A DNA stretch of 64,000 bases from DASYML01 sp036399835 (GTDB taxonomy: Bacteria; Acidobacteriota; Blastocatellia; Pyrinomonadales; Pyrinomonadaceae): positions 32,177 through 96,176 of the forward strand of contig DASWMI010000122.1 of NCBI GenBank assembly GCA_036399835.1, read 5' to 3'. Every line of letters starts with the position of its first letter. Position 1 is the stretch's first letter. Shown here piece by piece: positions 1 through 9,401 of this stretch. The translations under genes were made by a program, and so were the position numbers. Below the pieces are notes generated by a model that ran no database searches, was not told where the DNA came from, and saw only the letters and a program-made list of their open reading frames with translations.

Positions 1-1
1 C

Positions 2-280
2 CTCTCTTCCGTCTGGAGCGAGTATCTATCGGAGCGTCGTCCGGGGATACGCTTTGAAGATTTTCTGGCGCGGAGGCTCAAGGGGAGGCCGCTGGTCCGG
101 CTGCGACTGGATAAGCGCGGCCAGGCCAACGTCAAAGTAAACTCCGGCAGGTGGCTCGTCCGCGCGCAGCTTTCCGGAGCAGAGAATATAGAATGGCGCT
201 TGCCCTTCAACATTTCGGGTCGCAGCCAGACGCTTGAGCTAACGCCCGAAAACGCCTACGCCCGAACGAAAACGTTTTGA
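2..280 (+). CDS. C-terminal part of an unrecognised protein
   Basis: An open frame runs from the first bases of the window to a TGA at 278-280, giving about 92 residues of a C-terminus. The visible part is rich in Arg and Leu and looks like a beta-rich tail, with segments such as WRLPFNISG and LELTPENAY. I do not recognise a family. The start lies outside the window. The next gene begins 80 bases downstream on the same strand, after a repeat-rich spacer. The coding call rests on the open frame and codon use like that of the neighbours. Confidence 0.5.
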   Translation, partial: LSSVWSEYLSERRPGIRFEDFLARRLKGRPLVRLRLDKRGQANVKVNSGRWLVRAQLSGAENIEWRLPFNISGRSQTLELTPENAYARTKTF

Positions 281-316
281 AGCGTCGGCAGCGAGCAGTT
301 GACAGCTAATTACTTT

Positions 317-352
317 TACTGCTCACCGCTTATCTCTACTGCTTACCGCTTA
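317..352 (+). repeat. Degenerate heptamer repeat before the ADH gene
   Basis: The 16-base unit TACTGCTCACCGCTTA (317-332) recurs 20 bases later as TACTGCTTACCGCTTA (337-352), with one mismatch. Each unit is itself made of two similar 7-base words (ACTGCTC, ACCGCTT). The repeat ends about 7 bases before the ATG at 360, and no Shine-Dalgarno sequence fits in between. It belongs to the same general class as the repeats near 10577, 21135, 22811, 40150 and 53290. Confidence 0.6.
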
Positions 353-359
353 CTTTTTC

Positions 360-1343
360 ATGCTTGCTTTACGTTTCCAGAATCAGGAGCTTGCTCTTGC
401 CAGTGTGCCGAGGCCGCGGGCGGATGGCGAGGCACTGGTGCGCGTGAGTCTTTCAGGGATTTGCAATACGGACCTTGAGATCGTGCGCGGCTATGCGGGA
501 TTTGAGGGGACTATCGGGCACGAGTTTGTGGGGACGGTGGAAAGTCTGCCCGAAGCAATGGACCAATTTGGCCTGGACCAAAATGTGATCCGTGTGGGCC
601 AGCGCGTGGTCGGAGAGATTAACGCGGGGTGCGGGCGATGCCCTCTGTGCCTGTCGGGTGATGCGCGCCATTGTCCAAGAAGGACGGTGCTCGGCATCGT
701 CGGGCGCGATGGCGCGCACGCGGAATTTCTGCGCTTGCCGATAGTCAATCTGTTGCCCGTTCCGGATGAAGTCTCGGACCGGGAGGCAGTCTTTACAGAA
801 CCGCTGGCCGCCGCCTGCGGGATTCTTGAGCGCGTAGAGGTCAACGCTGAGACGCGCCTTGCTGTCATCGGCGATGGCAAGCTCGGTCTGCTCTGCGCGC
901 AGGTGCTCAGGCTGGCTTGCGCGCACGTGTTGCTCGTAGGCAAACATGCTGAGAAGCTGCGCATCGCAGAGGCGCGCGGGATTGAAACAGCGACGGTTGA
1001 TGAGGCTCGAAGGCGAGGGCGTGAGCTTGACCTGGTGGTCGAGGCTTCAGGCTCTGAGAGCGGGTTTGAGCTGGCGCTTGGGCTGCTGCGTCCGCGCGGT
1101 GTGCTCTTGCTGAAATCAACCTTTCATGGTGAGACCAGGATGATGACGGCGCGCATCGTCGTTGACGAGATGAGCATCATCGGCTCGCGTTGCGGACGCT
1201 TTGCGCCCGCGCTTGAGCTTTTGCAAAAGCGGGCCGTTGATGTCGAGAGCCTGTTGAGCGAAGAATACGCGCTCGCGGACTCCTTGCGCGCGATGCAGAG
1301 AGCCGCAGAGCGCGGCGTTCTCAAAGTCTTGCTCAAACCGTAA
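360..1343 (+). CDS. Zinc-type alcohol dehydrogenase-like (MDR) protein
   Basis: A 327-residue medium-chain dehydrogenase/reductase. The catalytic-zinc region is visible as C35 with T37 and D38 (GICNTDLE) and H54-E55 (GHE). A structural-zinc loop has C91, C94, C97 and C105. A Rossmann fold with IGDGKLG lies near residues 168-175. Family members oxidise alcohols, polyols or threonine with NAD(P); the substrate cannot be read from sequence. It is slightly short for the family (usually about 340-350). The ATG at 360 directly follows a repeat and has no clear ribosome-binding site, but the protein starts as expected for the fold. Confidence 0.85.
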   Translation: MLALRFQNQELALASVPRPRADGEALVRVSLSGICNTDLEIVRGYAGFEGTIGHEFVGTVESLPEAMDQFGLDQNVIRVGQRVVGEINAGCGRCPLCLSGDARHCPRRTVLGIVGRDGAHAEFLRLPIVNLLPVPDEVSDREAVFTEPLAAACGILERVEVNAETRLAVIGDGKLGLLCAQVLRLACAHVLLVGKHAEKLRIAEARGIETATVDEARRRGRELDLVVEASGSESGFELALGLLRPRGVLLLKSTFHGETRMMTARIVVDEMSIIGSRCGRFAPALELLQKRAVDVESLLSEEYALADSLRAMQRAAERGVLKVLLKP

Positions 1344-1432
1344 AGCCGTGGCCGAAGGTTAAAGATGAGAGGCCAGCTCCGAGGCATGTCTGGCCTACGG
1401 CTTTAAACCCTTGACCCCTGACCTCCGGCTCT

Positions 1433-1461
1433 TTGCGGCTGGCCCGTTGATTCGTTATACT
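1433..1461 (+). promoter_or_regulatory. Sigma70-type promoter for the HtrA gene
   Basis: TTGCGG (1433-1438), a 17-base spacer and TATACT (1456-1461) form a good housekeeping promoter. It would start transcription near 1468, about 120 bases before the chosen start codon. Confidence 0.45.
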
Positions 1462-1590
1462 TGGTTCTCTTTTTGTGTTCAGGAAACGAACCCTGATACA
1501 CGCTCGGTCTCTGGCATTCGTGAGTGGATGCTGTGGTCTCAAGTTTTATCGAAAGTAGTGGGGTGTATGTTGGAACTTCCCAAGGATCAA

Positions 1591-3150
1591 ATGACGGATG
1601 GCGAGCGCAATATCTTGCGTAAGCTTCGCGTGTGGATTGTGGCGCTGGCGCTGGCCTGCCTGGTCGCAGGCATCGGCATCGGCGCGATGCTGGCCGGACG
1701 GCCCGCCGTAGCGCAAAACGAAGTCTCGCAACTGGCGCGCGGCCCCGAAGCGCTCTCGGCCTCTTTCGTCGAGATTGCCAAGCGCGTAGAGCCTGCGGTC
1801 GTCAATATTGATACCAAGACGGCTGCGCCTGAGATTGTCGAAAAAGAGGGCGGCGAGGACGGAGAGGATAAGGACGACCAGGCCAACTCGCTGCTGGACC
1901 TTTTCCGGCGACGCGTGAGGCGGCCCGCGCGCGGCGTCGGCAGCGGCTTTATAGTTGACCCGAAGGGCTACATCCTGACCAACCAGCACGTTATAGAGGG
2001 CGCGACGCGCATCGTCATACGGCTGCAATCGGGCGAAGAGTTTCGCGCCAGCGTCGTCGGCGTGGATGAAGAAACGGACCTCGCCGTGCTCAAGGTCGAA
2101 GCTTCGAGGGATTTGCCTGTCGTCAAGCTCGGCGACTCGAACCACGTGCAGGTCGGCGATTGGGTGCTTGCCATCGGCTCGCCCTTCGGACTGGACCAGA
2201 CCGTGACCGCCGGCATCATCTCGACCAAAGAGCGGACGGACCCTTATCACTTCACGAGCTTCCAGCAGTTTCTGCAAACCGACGCGGCGATTAATCGCGG
2301 CAATAGCGGTGGTCCGCTCGTCAACATGCACGGCGAAGTAATCGGCATCAACTCGCAGATTGCTACCTCGACCGGCGACTATAACGGCATCGGCTTTGCT
2401 CTTCCGGCCAGCGAGGCGAAATTCGTCTACGACCAGATCGTCGCCAACAAGAAGGTGCGGCGCGGTTATCTGGGCATCACGCTCGATTCCGTCAAGGCAG
2501 AATATGCGCGTGTCTACGAGTTGCCGGAAGCGAAGGGCGCTGTCGTCACGAACGTACAGGATGCGCAGGGGCCTGCGGGCAAAGCCGGCATCCAGGCCAA
2601 CGACATCATCACGGAATTCAACGGCCAGCAGGTCTTGAGCGCGCAGGATTTAATCGGCAAGGTCGCCAGCACACCCGTCGGGCAAACGGTCGCGGTCGTG
2701 CTCCTGCGTGATACCAACGGCAAACTCGAAAAGCGCACGGTCAACGTCACGCTCGGCGAGCGGCCTCCCAACTCAGGCGCGCTCGCGCCGCGCACAAACG
2801 AGCCTGAGAAGGAGAAGGATACAGCGCCGCAGAGCAACAGCCTCAAGCTAGGGCTGACGCTCTCGGAGTTGACGGCGCAGATTGCCGCCGAGAGAAGCCT
2901 GACGGGCGTGCGCGGTCTGCTCGTCAAGGAGGTTGACCCGAACGGCATCGCGGCGGACGCGCGCCCCTTCCCGGTCAGCGAGGGCGATGTCGTCACGCGC
3001 ATCAACCGTATCCCCGTCACGACGCTCGCAGACTTTACGCGCATCGTCAACGCGCTCAAACCCGGCGATGCCATCGTTCTCAACATAGCCTCTTATGATA
3101 GAAGAGGCGAGCGAGTGGTCCAGCGCATCGTTCAATTTACATATCAATAA
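1591..3150 (+). CDS. HtrA/DegQ-family periplasmic serine protease
   Basis: A trypsin-like protease with two PDZ domains, acting in envelope protein quality control. Numbered from 1591, the catalytic triad is H133 (TNQHV), D163 (ETDLAV) and S239 (GNSGGP). An N-terminal hydrophobic segment (about residues 13-38, ending AVAQ) is a signal peptide or anchor. An acidic stretch (EDGEDKDD) precedes the protease core. PDZ1 covers about residues 285-390 and a second, divergent PDZ lies at the C-terminus. I chose ATG 1591 because AAGGA stands four bases upstream; the in-frame ATG at 1567 would add eight residues and lacks such a site. A stable hairpin follows the gene. Confidence 0.92.
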   Translation: MTDGERNILRKLRVWIVALALACLVAGIGIGAMLAGRPAVAQNEVSQLARGPEALSASFVEIAKRVEPAVVNIDTKTAAPEIVEKEGGEDGEDKDDQANSLLDLFRRRVRRPARGVGSGFIVDPKGYILTNQHVIEGATRIVIRLQSGEEFRASVVGVDEETDLAVLKVEASRDLPVVKLGDSNHVQVGDWVLAIGSPFGLDQTVTAGIISTKERTDPYHFTSFQQFLQTDAAINRGNSGGPLVNMHGEVIGINSQIATSTGDYNGIGFALPASEAKFVYDQIVANKKVRRGYLGITLDSVKAEYARVYELPEAKGAVVTNVQDAQGPAGKAGIQANDIITEFNGQQVLSAQDLIGKVASTPVGQTVAVVLLRDTNGKLEKRTVNVTLGERPPNSGALAPRTNEPEKEKDTAPQSNSLKLGLTLSELTAQIAAERSLTGVRGLLVKEVDPNGIAADARPFPVSEGDVVTRINRIPVTTLADFTRIVNALKPGDAIVLNIASYDRRGERVVQRIVQFTYQ

Positions 3151-3168
3151 AGATGTCCATCTTAAACC

Positions 3169-3210
3169 GTCAACGCGTGAAGAGATAGAAGCTATCTTTC
3201 ACGCGTTGAC
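3169..3210. repeat. Long hairpin between htrA and the aldehyde dehydrogenase gene
   Basis: The arm starting GTCAACGCGTGA (3169) pairs with TCACGCGTTGAC (ending 3210). The pairing continues inward through AGATAG/CTATCT, giving a nearly perfect stem of about 20 base pairs with a very small loop. There is no terminal T-run. The bases after it (TTGACGATTTAGGATTGAAG, from 3206) are nearly the same as those after 50676 in another hairpin, so the elements are related. Confidence 0.7.
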
Positions 3211-3245
3211 GATTTAGGATTGAAGCATTGATGACAGACTAACTC

Positions 3246-4811
3246 ATGGCACAAGCAAAAAAGGCTCTCGGCAAAGACAGCCGGAAGAATGGCAGGAGCG
3301 CAGCGCGCACTTCCGTCAGGACCTATCACAACTACATTGGCGGCCAATGGGTCGCAGCATCATCGGGCGAAACCTTCGAGAATCTCAACCCGGCTGATAC
3401 GCGTGATTGCGTCGGGCGCTTCGCACTCTCGACCAGAGAGGATGTCAGCCGCGCCGTCAATGCCGCGCGCGAGGCTTATCAAAGTTGGAGTCACATGCCC
3501 GCGCCGCGCCGCGCGGAGATTCTCTTTCGCCTCGGCGAGATACTGATTCGCAACAAGTCTGCTTACGCGCAAGAGATGACGCGCGAGATGGGCAAGGTCT
3601 TGAAGGAGACGGGCGGCGATGTGCAGGAAGCGATTGATTGCACCTTTTACACCGCGGGCGAAGGACGCCGCCTTCACGGCTTTACCACTCCCGCCGAGAT
3701 GCCAAGCAAGTTTGCCATGTGCGTCCGCATGCCCGTTGGCCTCTGCGGTCTCATCACGCCCTGGAATTTTCCAATGGCGATTCCTTCATGGAAACTCATC
3801 CCCGCGCTGGTCTGCGGCAACACGGTCGTCATCAAGCCCGCCGAAGACACGCCGCTCTCGACCGTCAATCTTGTCCGGGCCTGCGAGGAAGCGGGCATTC
3901 CGCCTGGCGTCGTCAATCTCGTCACGGGCTACGGCGACCCCGCCGGAGCAGCCATCACAAATCATCCGGCGCTGCGCCTCATCTCCTTCACAGGCTCGAC
4001 CGAGACGGGTCGCCTCGTCGCTTCCGCCTGCGCCGAAAGAAACGCCATCTGCTCGCTTGAGATGGGCGGCAAGAACGTCATCATCGTGATGGACGATGCC
4101 GATGTTGACCTCGCCATTGAAGGCGCTGTGTGGGGCGCGTTCGGCACATCGGGCCAGCGCTGCACGGCCTCTTCGCGGATAGTGGTCCACAAAAAGGTCT
4201 ACAAAAAATTTGTCACCAAGCTGGTCGAGCAGGTCAAAGCCCTGCGCGTCGGTGATGGCGCAGACCCTAAGACGGACATGGGGCCGGTCATCAACGCCGA
4301 TGCCGTTCACAAGGTGATGAGCTATATCGAAATCGGGCAGCGCGAAGACGGAGCCAGGCTCGCGTGCGGCGGCAACCGCCTGACCCGCGGCGAGCACGCC
4401 AACGGCTATTTTATCGAGCCGACCGTCTTTACAGATGCCGCGCCCGAGATGCGCATCGCGCAGGAAGAGATTTTTGGACCAGTGACGACCGTCATCCCGA
4501 CGGGTTCGCTCGAAGAAGCGATAGAGATTGCCAACGGCGTTCGCTATGGATTGTCTGCGGCGATTTACACGCGGGATGTCAACCAGGCTTTTCGCGCCAT
4601 GAACGAGATGTACACGGGCATCTTCTACGTCAACTCTTCGACCATCGGCGCGGAAGTACACCTTCCGTTCGGCGGGACGAAGGCCACAGGCAACGGCCAC
4701 CGCGAAGCGGGAACACAGGTGCTCGATATTTTCTCCGAGTGGAAATCCATCTATGTTGACTACAGCGGCAAGCTGCAACGCGCACAGATTGATTCGATAG
4801 AACCGCAATAG
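3246..4811 (+). CDS. NAD(P)-dependent aldehyde dehydrogenase
   Basis: A 521-residue member of the ALDH superfamily that oxidises an aldehyde to the acid. The active-site residues are visible: N174 in TPWNF, E272 in LEMGGKN and nucleophile C306 in GQRCTAS, with the nucleotide-binding FTGSTETG at 248-255. The first 25 residues are a basic, poorly conserved extension. The substrate cannot be assigned; its close neighbour alanine dehydrogenase, 80 bases downstream on the same strand, makes amino-acid catabolism plausible. No Shine-Dalgarno sequence precedes the ATG, which follows the hairpin at 3169-3210. Confidence 0.92.
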   Translation: MAQAKKALGKDSRKNGRSAARTSVRTYHNYIGGQWVAASSGETFENLNPADTRDCVGRFALSTREDVSRAVNAAREAYQSWSHMPAPRRAEILFRLGEILIRNKSAYAQEMTREMGKVLKETGGDVQEAIDCTFYTAGEGRRLHGFTTPAEMPSKFAMCVRMPVGLCGLITPWNFPMAIPSWKLIPALVCGNTVVIKPAEDTPLSTVNLVRACEEAGIPPGVVNLVTGYGDPAGAAITNHPALRLISFTGSTETGRLVASACAERNAICSLEMGGKNVIIVMDDADVDLAIEGAVWGAFGTSGQRCTASSRIVVHKKVYKKFVTKLVEQVKALRVGDGADPKTDMGPVINADAVHKVMSYIEIGQREDGARLACGGNRLTRGEHANGYFIEPTVFTDAAPEMRIAQEEIFGPVTTVIPTGSLEEAIEIANGVRYGLSAAIYTRDVNQAFRAMNEMYTGIFYVNSSTIGAEVHLPFGGTKATGNGHREAGTQVLDIFSEWKSIYVDYSGKLQRAQIDSIEPQ

Positions 4812-4891
4812 TTGTAGTTGTTGCTCTGAAGGTGCGGAACATACGGTGAAGCTCAATCTTTAAACTCCCCGACTGATTGGAGAAGCGACCA

Positions 4892-6034
4892 GTGATTATT
4901 GGACTGCCGAAGGAAATCAAAGACAACGAGTATCGCGTCGGATTGACCCCGGCGGGTGTGCGTGCGTTTACGGATGCGGGGCACAAGGTTGTCGTTGAAA
5001 GGAGCGCGGGCGAAGGCTCCGGCTTCGAGGATAGTCTGTATGAGCGCGCGGGCGCGACCCTGCTCGATGCAGCCGACGATGTCTGGGCGCAGGGCGAGAT
5101 GATCGTCAAGGTCAAAGAGCCGATTGCGCCCGAATATACCCGGATGCGAGAGGGCCAGCTTCTCTTCACCTATCTGCATCTCGCGCCCGTTCCGGAGTTG
5201 ACCAGAGAGCTGCTCGAACGCAAGGTGACGGGCATCGCTTACGAGACGATTACGGACAGGCGCGGGACGCTTCCGCTCTTGACACCGATGTCCGAAGTGG
5301 CGGGGCGTATGGCCGTGCAGGTCGGCGCGCATTATCTGGAAAAGATGAGCGGCGGTCGCGGCATCCTGCTCGGCGGCGTCCCCGGAGTGCCGGCTGCGCG
5401 AGTCGTCATCATCGGCGGCGGCGTGGTGGGCACGAACTCCGCCAAGATTGCCGTCGGGATGGGCGCGCACGTCACGATTATTGATAGAGACCTGGACCGC
5501 CTGCGCGAGCTGGACGACATTTTTCTGACGAAGATTTCCACCCTGGCTTCTTCAGCCTACATGATTCACGATGCGATCTCGCAGGCAGACTTGATTATCG
5601 GCGCGGTGCTCGTCCCCGGCGCGGCAGCGCCCAAGCTGGTTACGCGCAATATGCTGAAGGATGTGCCGAACGGCGCTTGCATCGTGGATGTCGCTGTGGA
5701 CCAGGGCGGCTGCTTTGAGACAACGCATCCGACGACGCACTCGAACCCGACCTATTACATAGAGGGCGTGCTGCACTACTGCGTCGCCAACATGCCCGGC
5801 GCAGTCCCGCGCACTTCCACCTTTGCCCTGACCAACGCGACCCTGCCTTACGCCTTGAAGCTGGCGAACAGAGGCTTCATCGAAGCCATCGCGAGCGACC
5901 CCGGTCTCAAGGAGGGCGTCAACACCTACGCGGGAAAAATCACCTACGAGGCCGTTGCTCTCTCGCAGGGACTCGAATACACACCCATTGACGAAATACT
6001 GAGCGGCGCGAGCGCGACAACCACCAGCGCCTGA
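4892..6034 (+). CDS. ald: Alanine dehydrogenase
   Basis: Catalyses reversible NAD-dependent deamination of L-alanine to pyruvate and ammonia. From the GTG at 4892 the protein begins MIIGLPKEIK, the usual start of Ald, and has 380 residues (family about 371). Known functional residues fall at the expected positions: R15, K75 (VKVKEP) and H96 (YLHLA). The Rossmann loop GGGVVG is at 175-180, followed by D198. GGAG at 4879-4882 sits nine bases before the GTG, which decides the start; an upstream in-frame TTG at 4877 would add five residues and has no better support. It is convergent with the TonB receptor gene downstream. Confidence 0.93.
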   Translation: MIIGLPKEIKDNEYRVGLTPAGVRAFTDAGHKVVVERSAGEGSGFEDSLYERAGATLLDAADDVWAQGEMIVKVKEPIAPEYTRMREGQLLFTYLHLAPVPELTRELLERKVTGIAYETITDRRGTLPLLTPMSEVAGRMAVQVGAHYLEKMSGGRGILLGGVPGVPAARVVIIGGGVVGTNSAKIAVGMGAHVTIIDRDLDRLRELDDIFLTKISTLASSAYMIHDAISQADLIIGAVLVPGAAAPKLVTRNMLKDVPNGACIVDVAVDQGGCFETTHPTTHSNPTYYIEGVLHYCVANMPGAVPRTSTFALTNATLPYALKLANRGFIEAIASDPGLKEGVNTYAGKITYEAVALSQGLEYTPIDEILSGASATTTSA

Positions 6035-6106
6035 AGATAAAAGCGAAGCTTGGTCGGCTCTCTGACTTTCCAGAATCGTAGAACCGGATTGCAGTGGAAC
6101 AAAGAG

Positions 6107-6139
6107 AAGGGCAACCCCTTTATGAGGGGCCGCCCTTTT
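6107..6139. terminator. Bidirectional terminator between ald and a TonB receptor gene
   Basis: AAGGGC and CCCCT in the left arm pair with AGGGG and GCCCTT in the right arm around a TTATG-type loop, with a two-base internal mismatch. A T-run follows on the plus strand (CCCTTTTAAG). It lies between two convergent genes. Confidence 0.6.
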
Positions 6140-6170
6140 AAGTTATCGTGCGGGCCTGTTCGCCGGAGCC

Positions 6171-9100
6171 TTAGAAGCTGTAGCGAAGCTCTATGCGTCC
6201 TGTACGATTGTATTGAGAGCTGGAGCCGCACTCGTTACGCGTCGGCTGGTTGAAGAATGGATTGAGCACGTTGGCATCATCCGCACCCTGGAACTGGCAC
6301 TGGTTTCTATTGAGAACGTTAAAGAAGTCAGCACGAATCTCAAAGCGATCCCTCTCCAGATGCGTGAACGGCACGCCGAACGAGCGCTGGAGGCTCAGGT
6401 CTAGGCTGCTGATTGACGGCGCGCGTAAAGAGTTGCGTCCGGCAACCCCGGTCCTGATGCTGCGGTCCACAACGTAACGCGCATCGCTGAGAGCAATCGG
6501 ATTGCCGTTGATGTCAAAATATCCAGTGGGCGAGACATCACCGAAGAAGACCTGTGCAAACGCGACGGAGGTCGCCGGGGCGCTCGGGTTGGAGATGGAC
6601 GGGCGATCATTAAAGCTGCTACCGTCACGGTCCAAATCAATGCCGCCGACGAAAGGCGTATCCACGTTGCCGGACTGAATCCGGTAGATGCCCGAGAGCT
6701 TGAAGCCGCCCAGTAAGGCTTTCCCGAACCCTGACTGTATCGGACTCGGAATATCATAAAGGGCGCTCACCACGAACCTGTGCGGAACGTCGTAAGAAGC
6801 CACGCTGCGGTCTGCTCTCAACCCGCCGCGCAAGCTGAACGGATCGCTCGGACGCGTGCTTCCACCCGTTGTCGTAAAGACCTCGCTATTAACATCGTCT
6901 ATCGCCTTCGAGAAGGTGTAGGCGAGGCGGAAGAAGAGGCCGTTGCGGAAACCGCGTTCGAGACGCGTTTGCAGCGAGTGATAGATGGAATCGCCCGCGT
7001 TGGTCCGCAGGATAATCGAGCCAAAATCAGGATGCACGCGCGGCGAGTTGGCCTTGCCGGTTAATGGTCCAGTGCGCGGATTGATTTCCACGTTGAGAAA
7101 CTGCTTTAGCCCGTGCGAGCCGACGTAGGCCACGTCTGCAATCACATGCCAGGGCAACTCGCGCTGGATGCCCAGGTTCCAAACATAGCTCTCAGGATTT
7201 TTCAGATTCGGCTCGATGCTGTTGATGCCCGCGAAAGGGTCAGGGTCTCCGACAAACTGTGTCGGGAGCGAGCCTCTAATCGTCGAATTGGCGAAGCCGC
7301 GCCCGCCAACGTCGCCGCCAAAGGAAGCGAAGCCGTTAGCATTGGGGACGGTCGAGGCCGTGTTCTCCAGAATGTTGGAGAAGAAGAAATCGTAGTTGAT
7401 GGCGAACCCGCCGCGAATCACGGTTCTCTCTTCACCAAACAGTTTCTGGAAAAAGCGCGGCGTGTAGGCAAAGCTCACGCGCGGAGCAAAGTTGTTATTG
7501 TCGCGCTTCTGTTCGACGCGCGTGTTGATGGGATTATTGAAACCCGCAAAAGCCGGGAACGGAATGACGTTGTAGGGCGTGCCGTAATTCTCATAACGCA
7601 GCCCCAGGTTCAAAGTCAGATTGGGGCGCACGCGCCAGCTATCGTTGATGAAGTAGTTCTGGTAGAACGGCTCCGGATAGATCACCGGACTGCCAAAGAC
7701 TGTGCTCCCAAACTGTCCCTCAACGCCTGAGAACTGGTCCACAAAGTTGGCGAAATCCGAAAACTCTCCTGTCTCATCAAACGAGAAGCTGAGGATTCCA
7801 CGATCACCGAAGGGCACGGCCTCTCTGGCCTTCTGCTTGAGCAGGTCCGCGCCGATGCGCAGCGTGTGATTGCCGACCGTATGGCTGATCGTATCCTGAA
7901 ACTGGTAGTTGTTAAAGATACGGCCTTGCGGGAAGGTCGGGTCGAGGTTGAAATTGCTGAGCGGGCTGCTGGCAAAGACGATGAACGGCCCGGCATTCAG
8001 CAGACCTTGATCGCGTGGTCCAAAAATGACGTTGGTGCGCACAAAGCCAAAACGAAATTCGTTCGTCGTGTTGGCCGAAAAAGTGCGCGTAAAGTTGAAG
8101 TAAAAGTTCTGCGTCAGGCTCGGGACATCAATCTCGTTGCCGGGAAAGATGGACGGAATCTGATTGCTGAACAACTGGTTGTCGAAGAGATAGCGGAACG
8201 AGTAGGCATCTTTTGAGTTCGGCGTCCAGTCAACGCGAAAGAGTCCTTGATAGTCGTTGACGGGCTGCGGGGCGGAAGCCGAAGCCGTGCCGAATTCGAT
8301 GGTGGGCCTACCGCCTCCGAGTTCAACGGGAAAGGTGTCCGTCGTGGCGCGCACGCTGCCGAGAGCCGCCAGATAAGCATCCAGATTTCCGCTCGCGCCT
8401 GCCGGAAAGAGCGAACGCAGTGTGGCTACGCCGGCTGCTGTCGGGACGACTCCCGTCGCCGTCGCCGATGAGCGGACCAGGTCGGGTTGGAAAGTGCCGA
8501 AGAAGAAGAGCTTGTTCTTGATGATTGGTCCACCCAGGCTCCCGCCGAAGGTGTTCTCCACTTGGACCTGTCGCGGGTCGCCGCGACGACGTTGTCCGGG
8601 CGTGCGCGCAGCAAAGGCGCTGTTGCTGAGAATGTCATAACCGGAGCCATGAAACTCGTTCGTGCCGCCGCGGCTGATGACATTGACGATAGCTCCGCCA
8701 GCGCGTCCATACTCGGCTGAGAAGTTGCTTTGGAGAATCGTGACTTCGTTATAGCCGTCGCGCAGGACGGGTTGATAATTCTGTCCGGCAATCGAGTTGT
8801 CGTTATTATCCAGACCGTCAATCAGTTGATTGTTGTTGCGCGCACGCAGGCCGTTGACATTAAACTCCGTGCCCTGCACGAAGCCGCCAGCTTTCGCGCC
8901 CGGGTTCGTCACACCCGGCAAAGTGAAGACCAGGTTGACCGGGTTTAATCCGGCAACGGGAAGGTCCGTAATCTGTCGCGTGTCGAGAGTGTTGACGCGT
9001 GTCCCATCCTGAGTTTGAAGAATCACAGTCTCAGACGTGACCTGCACGACTTCGTTGGCGCTGCCGACTTCAAGCGCGACAGGATAATCCGTGGTCTGAC

Positions 9101-9401
9101 CTCCTGCGGCCCTGACGTTCTGAACAGCAGTAGCCTTGAATCCGCCGGCGTTGACATCGATCCTGTAAGTACCCGGGTCAACCGCTTCAAAGCGATAGGT
9201 TCCCTCCTCACCGGTCGTCGTATCGCGGGAGACTCCGGTCTCCACATTAGTTAATTTAACGGTCGCCCCGTTGATGGCAGCGCCATTCGGGTCCAGAACA
9301 GTTCCTACGACAGTCCCCTTACTGGTTTGCGCCAGAGCCAGAGGGCTAAAGGCAAATAGTAATAGAGTGAAAGCCGAGAGGATGAATTTCACTGTGCTCA
9401 T
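6171..9401 (-). CDS. TonB-dependent receptor with CarboxypepD_reg-like domain (1)
   Basis: A 1076-residue outer-membrane receptor of the Oar-like type common in Acidobacteriota. A signal peptide ends at LALAQ (about residue 25). A carboxypeptidase-regulatory-like beta-sandwich follows (about 27-110, GTVLDPNGAAINGATVKL). Then come a plug with NVNGLRARNNN and a long beta-barrel ending in the aromatic residue of LRYSF, as outer-membrane barrels do. It is presumed to import a large substrate with TonB energy; the ligand is unknown. AAGGAG sits just upstream of the ATG. The preceding 436-base region holds a sigma-54-like element. Confidence 0.92.
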   Translation of the reverse strand: MSTVKFILSAFTLLLFAFSPLALAQTSKGTVVGTVLDPNGAAINGATVKLTNVETGVSRDTTTGEEGTYRFEAVDPGTYRIDVNAGGFKATAVQNVRAAGGQTTDYPVALEVGSANEVVQVTSETVILQTQDGTRVNTLDTRQITDLPVAGLNPVNLVFTLPGVTNPGAKAGGFVQGTEFNVNGLRARNNNQLIDGLDNNDNSIAGQNYQPVLRDGYNEVTILQSNFSAEYGRAGGAIVNVISRGGTNEFHGSGYDILSNSAFAARTPGQRRRGDPRQVQVENTFGGSLGGPIIKNKLFFFGTFQPDLVRSSATATGVVPTAAGVATLRSLFPAGASGNLDAYLAALGSVRATTDTFPVELGGGRPTIEFGTASASAPQPVNDYQGLFRVDWTPNSKDAYSFRYLFDNQLFSNQIPSIFPGNEIDVPSLTQNFYFNFTRTFSANTTNEFRFGFVRTNVIFGPRDQGLLNAGPFIVFASSPLSNFNLDPTFPQGRIFNNYQFQDTISHTVGNHTLRIGADLLKQKAREAVPFGDRGILSFSFDETGEFSDFANFVDQFSGVEGQFGSTVFGSPVIYPEPFYQNYFINDSWRVRPNLTLNLGLRYENYGTPYNVIPFPAFAGFNNPINTRVEQKRDNNNFAPRVSFAYTPRFFQKLFGEERTVIRGGFAINYDFFFSNILENTASTVPNANGFASFGGDVGGRGFANSTIRGSLPTQFVGDPDPFAGINSIEPNLKNPESYVWNLGIQRELPWHVIADVAYVGSHGLKQFLNVEINPRTGPLTGKANSPRVHPDFGSIILRTNAGDSIYHSLQTRLERGFRNGLFFRLAYTFSKAIDDVNSEVFTTTGGSTRPSDPFSLRGGLRADRSVASYDVPHRFVVSALYDIPSPIQSGFGKALLGGFKLSGIYRIQSGNVDTPFVGGIDLDRDGSSFNDRPSISNPSAPATSVAFAQVFFGDVSPTGYFDINGNPIALSDARYVVDRSIRTGVAGRNSLRAPSISSLDLSLQRSFGVPFTHLERDRFEIRADFFNVLNRNQCQFQGADDANVLNPFFNQPTRNECGSSSQYNRTGRIELRYSF

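Noticed and set aside
3786..4856. Minus-strand frame of 356 codons opposite the aldehyde dehydrogenase
   Set aside because: It is long only because the sense gene is GC-rich; the sense strand carries all ALDH motifs.
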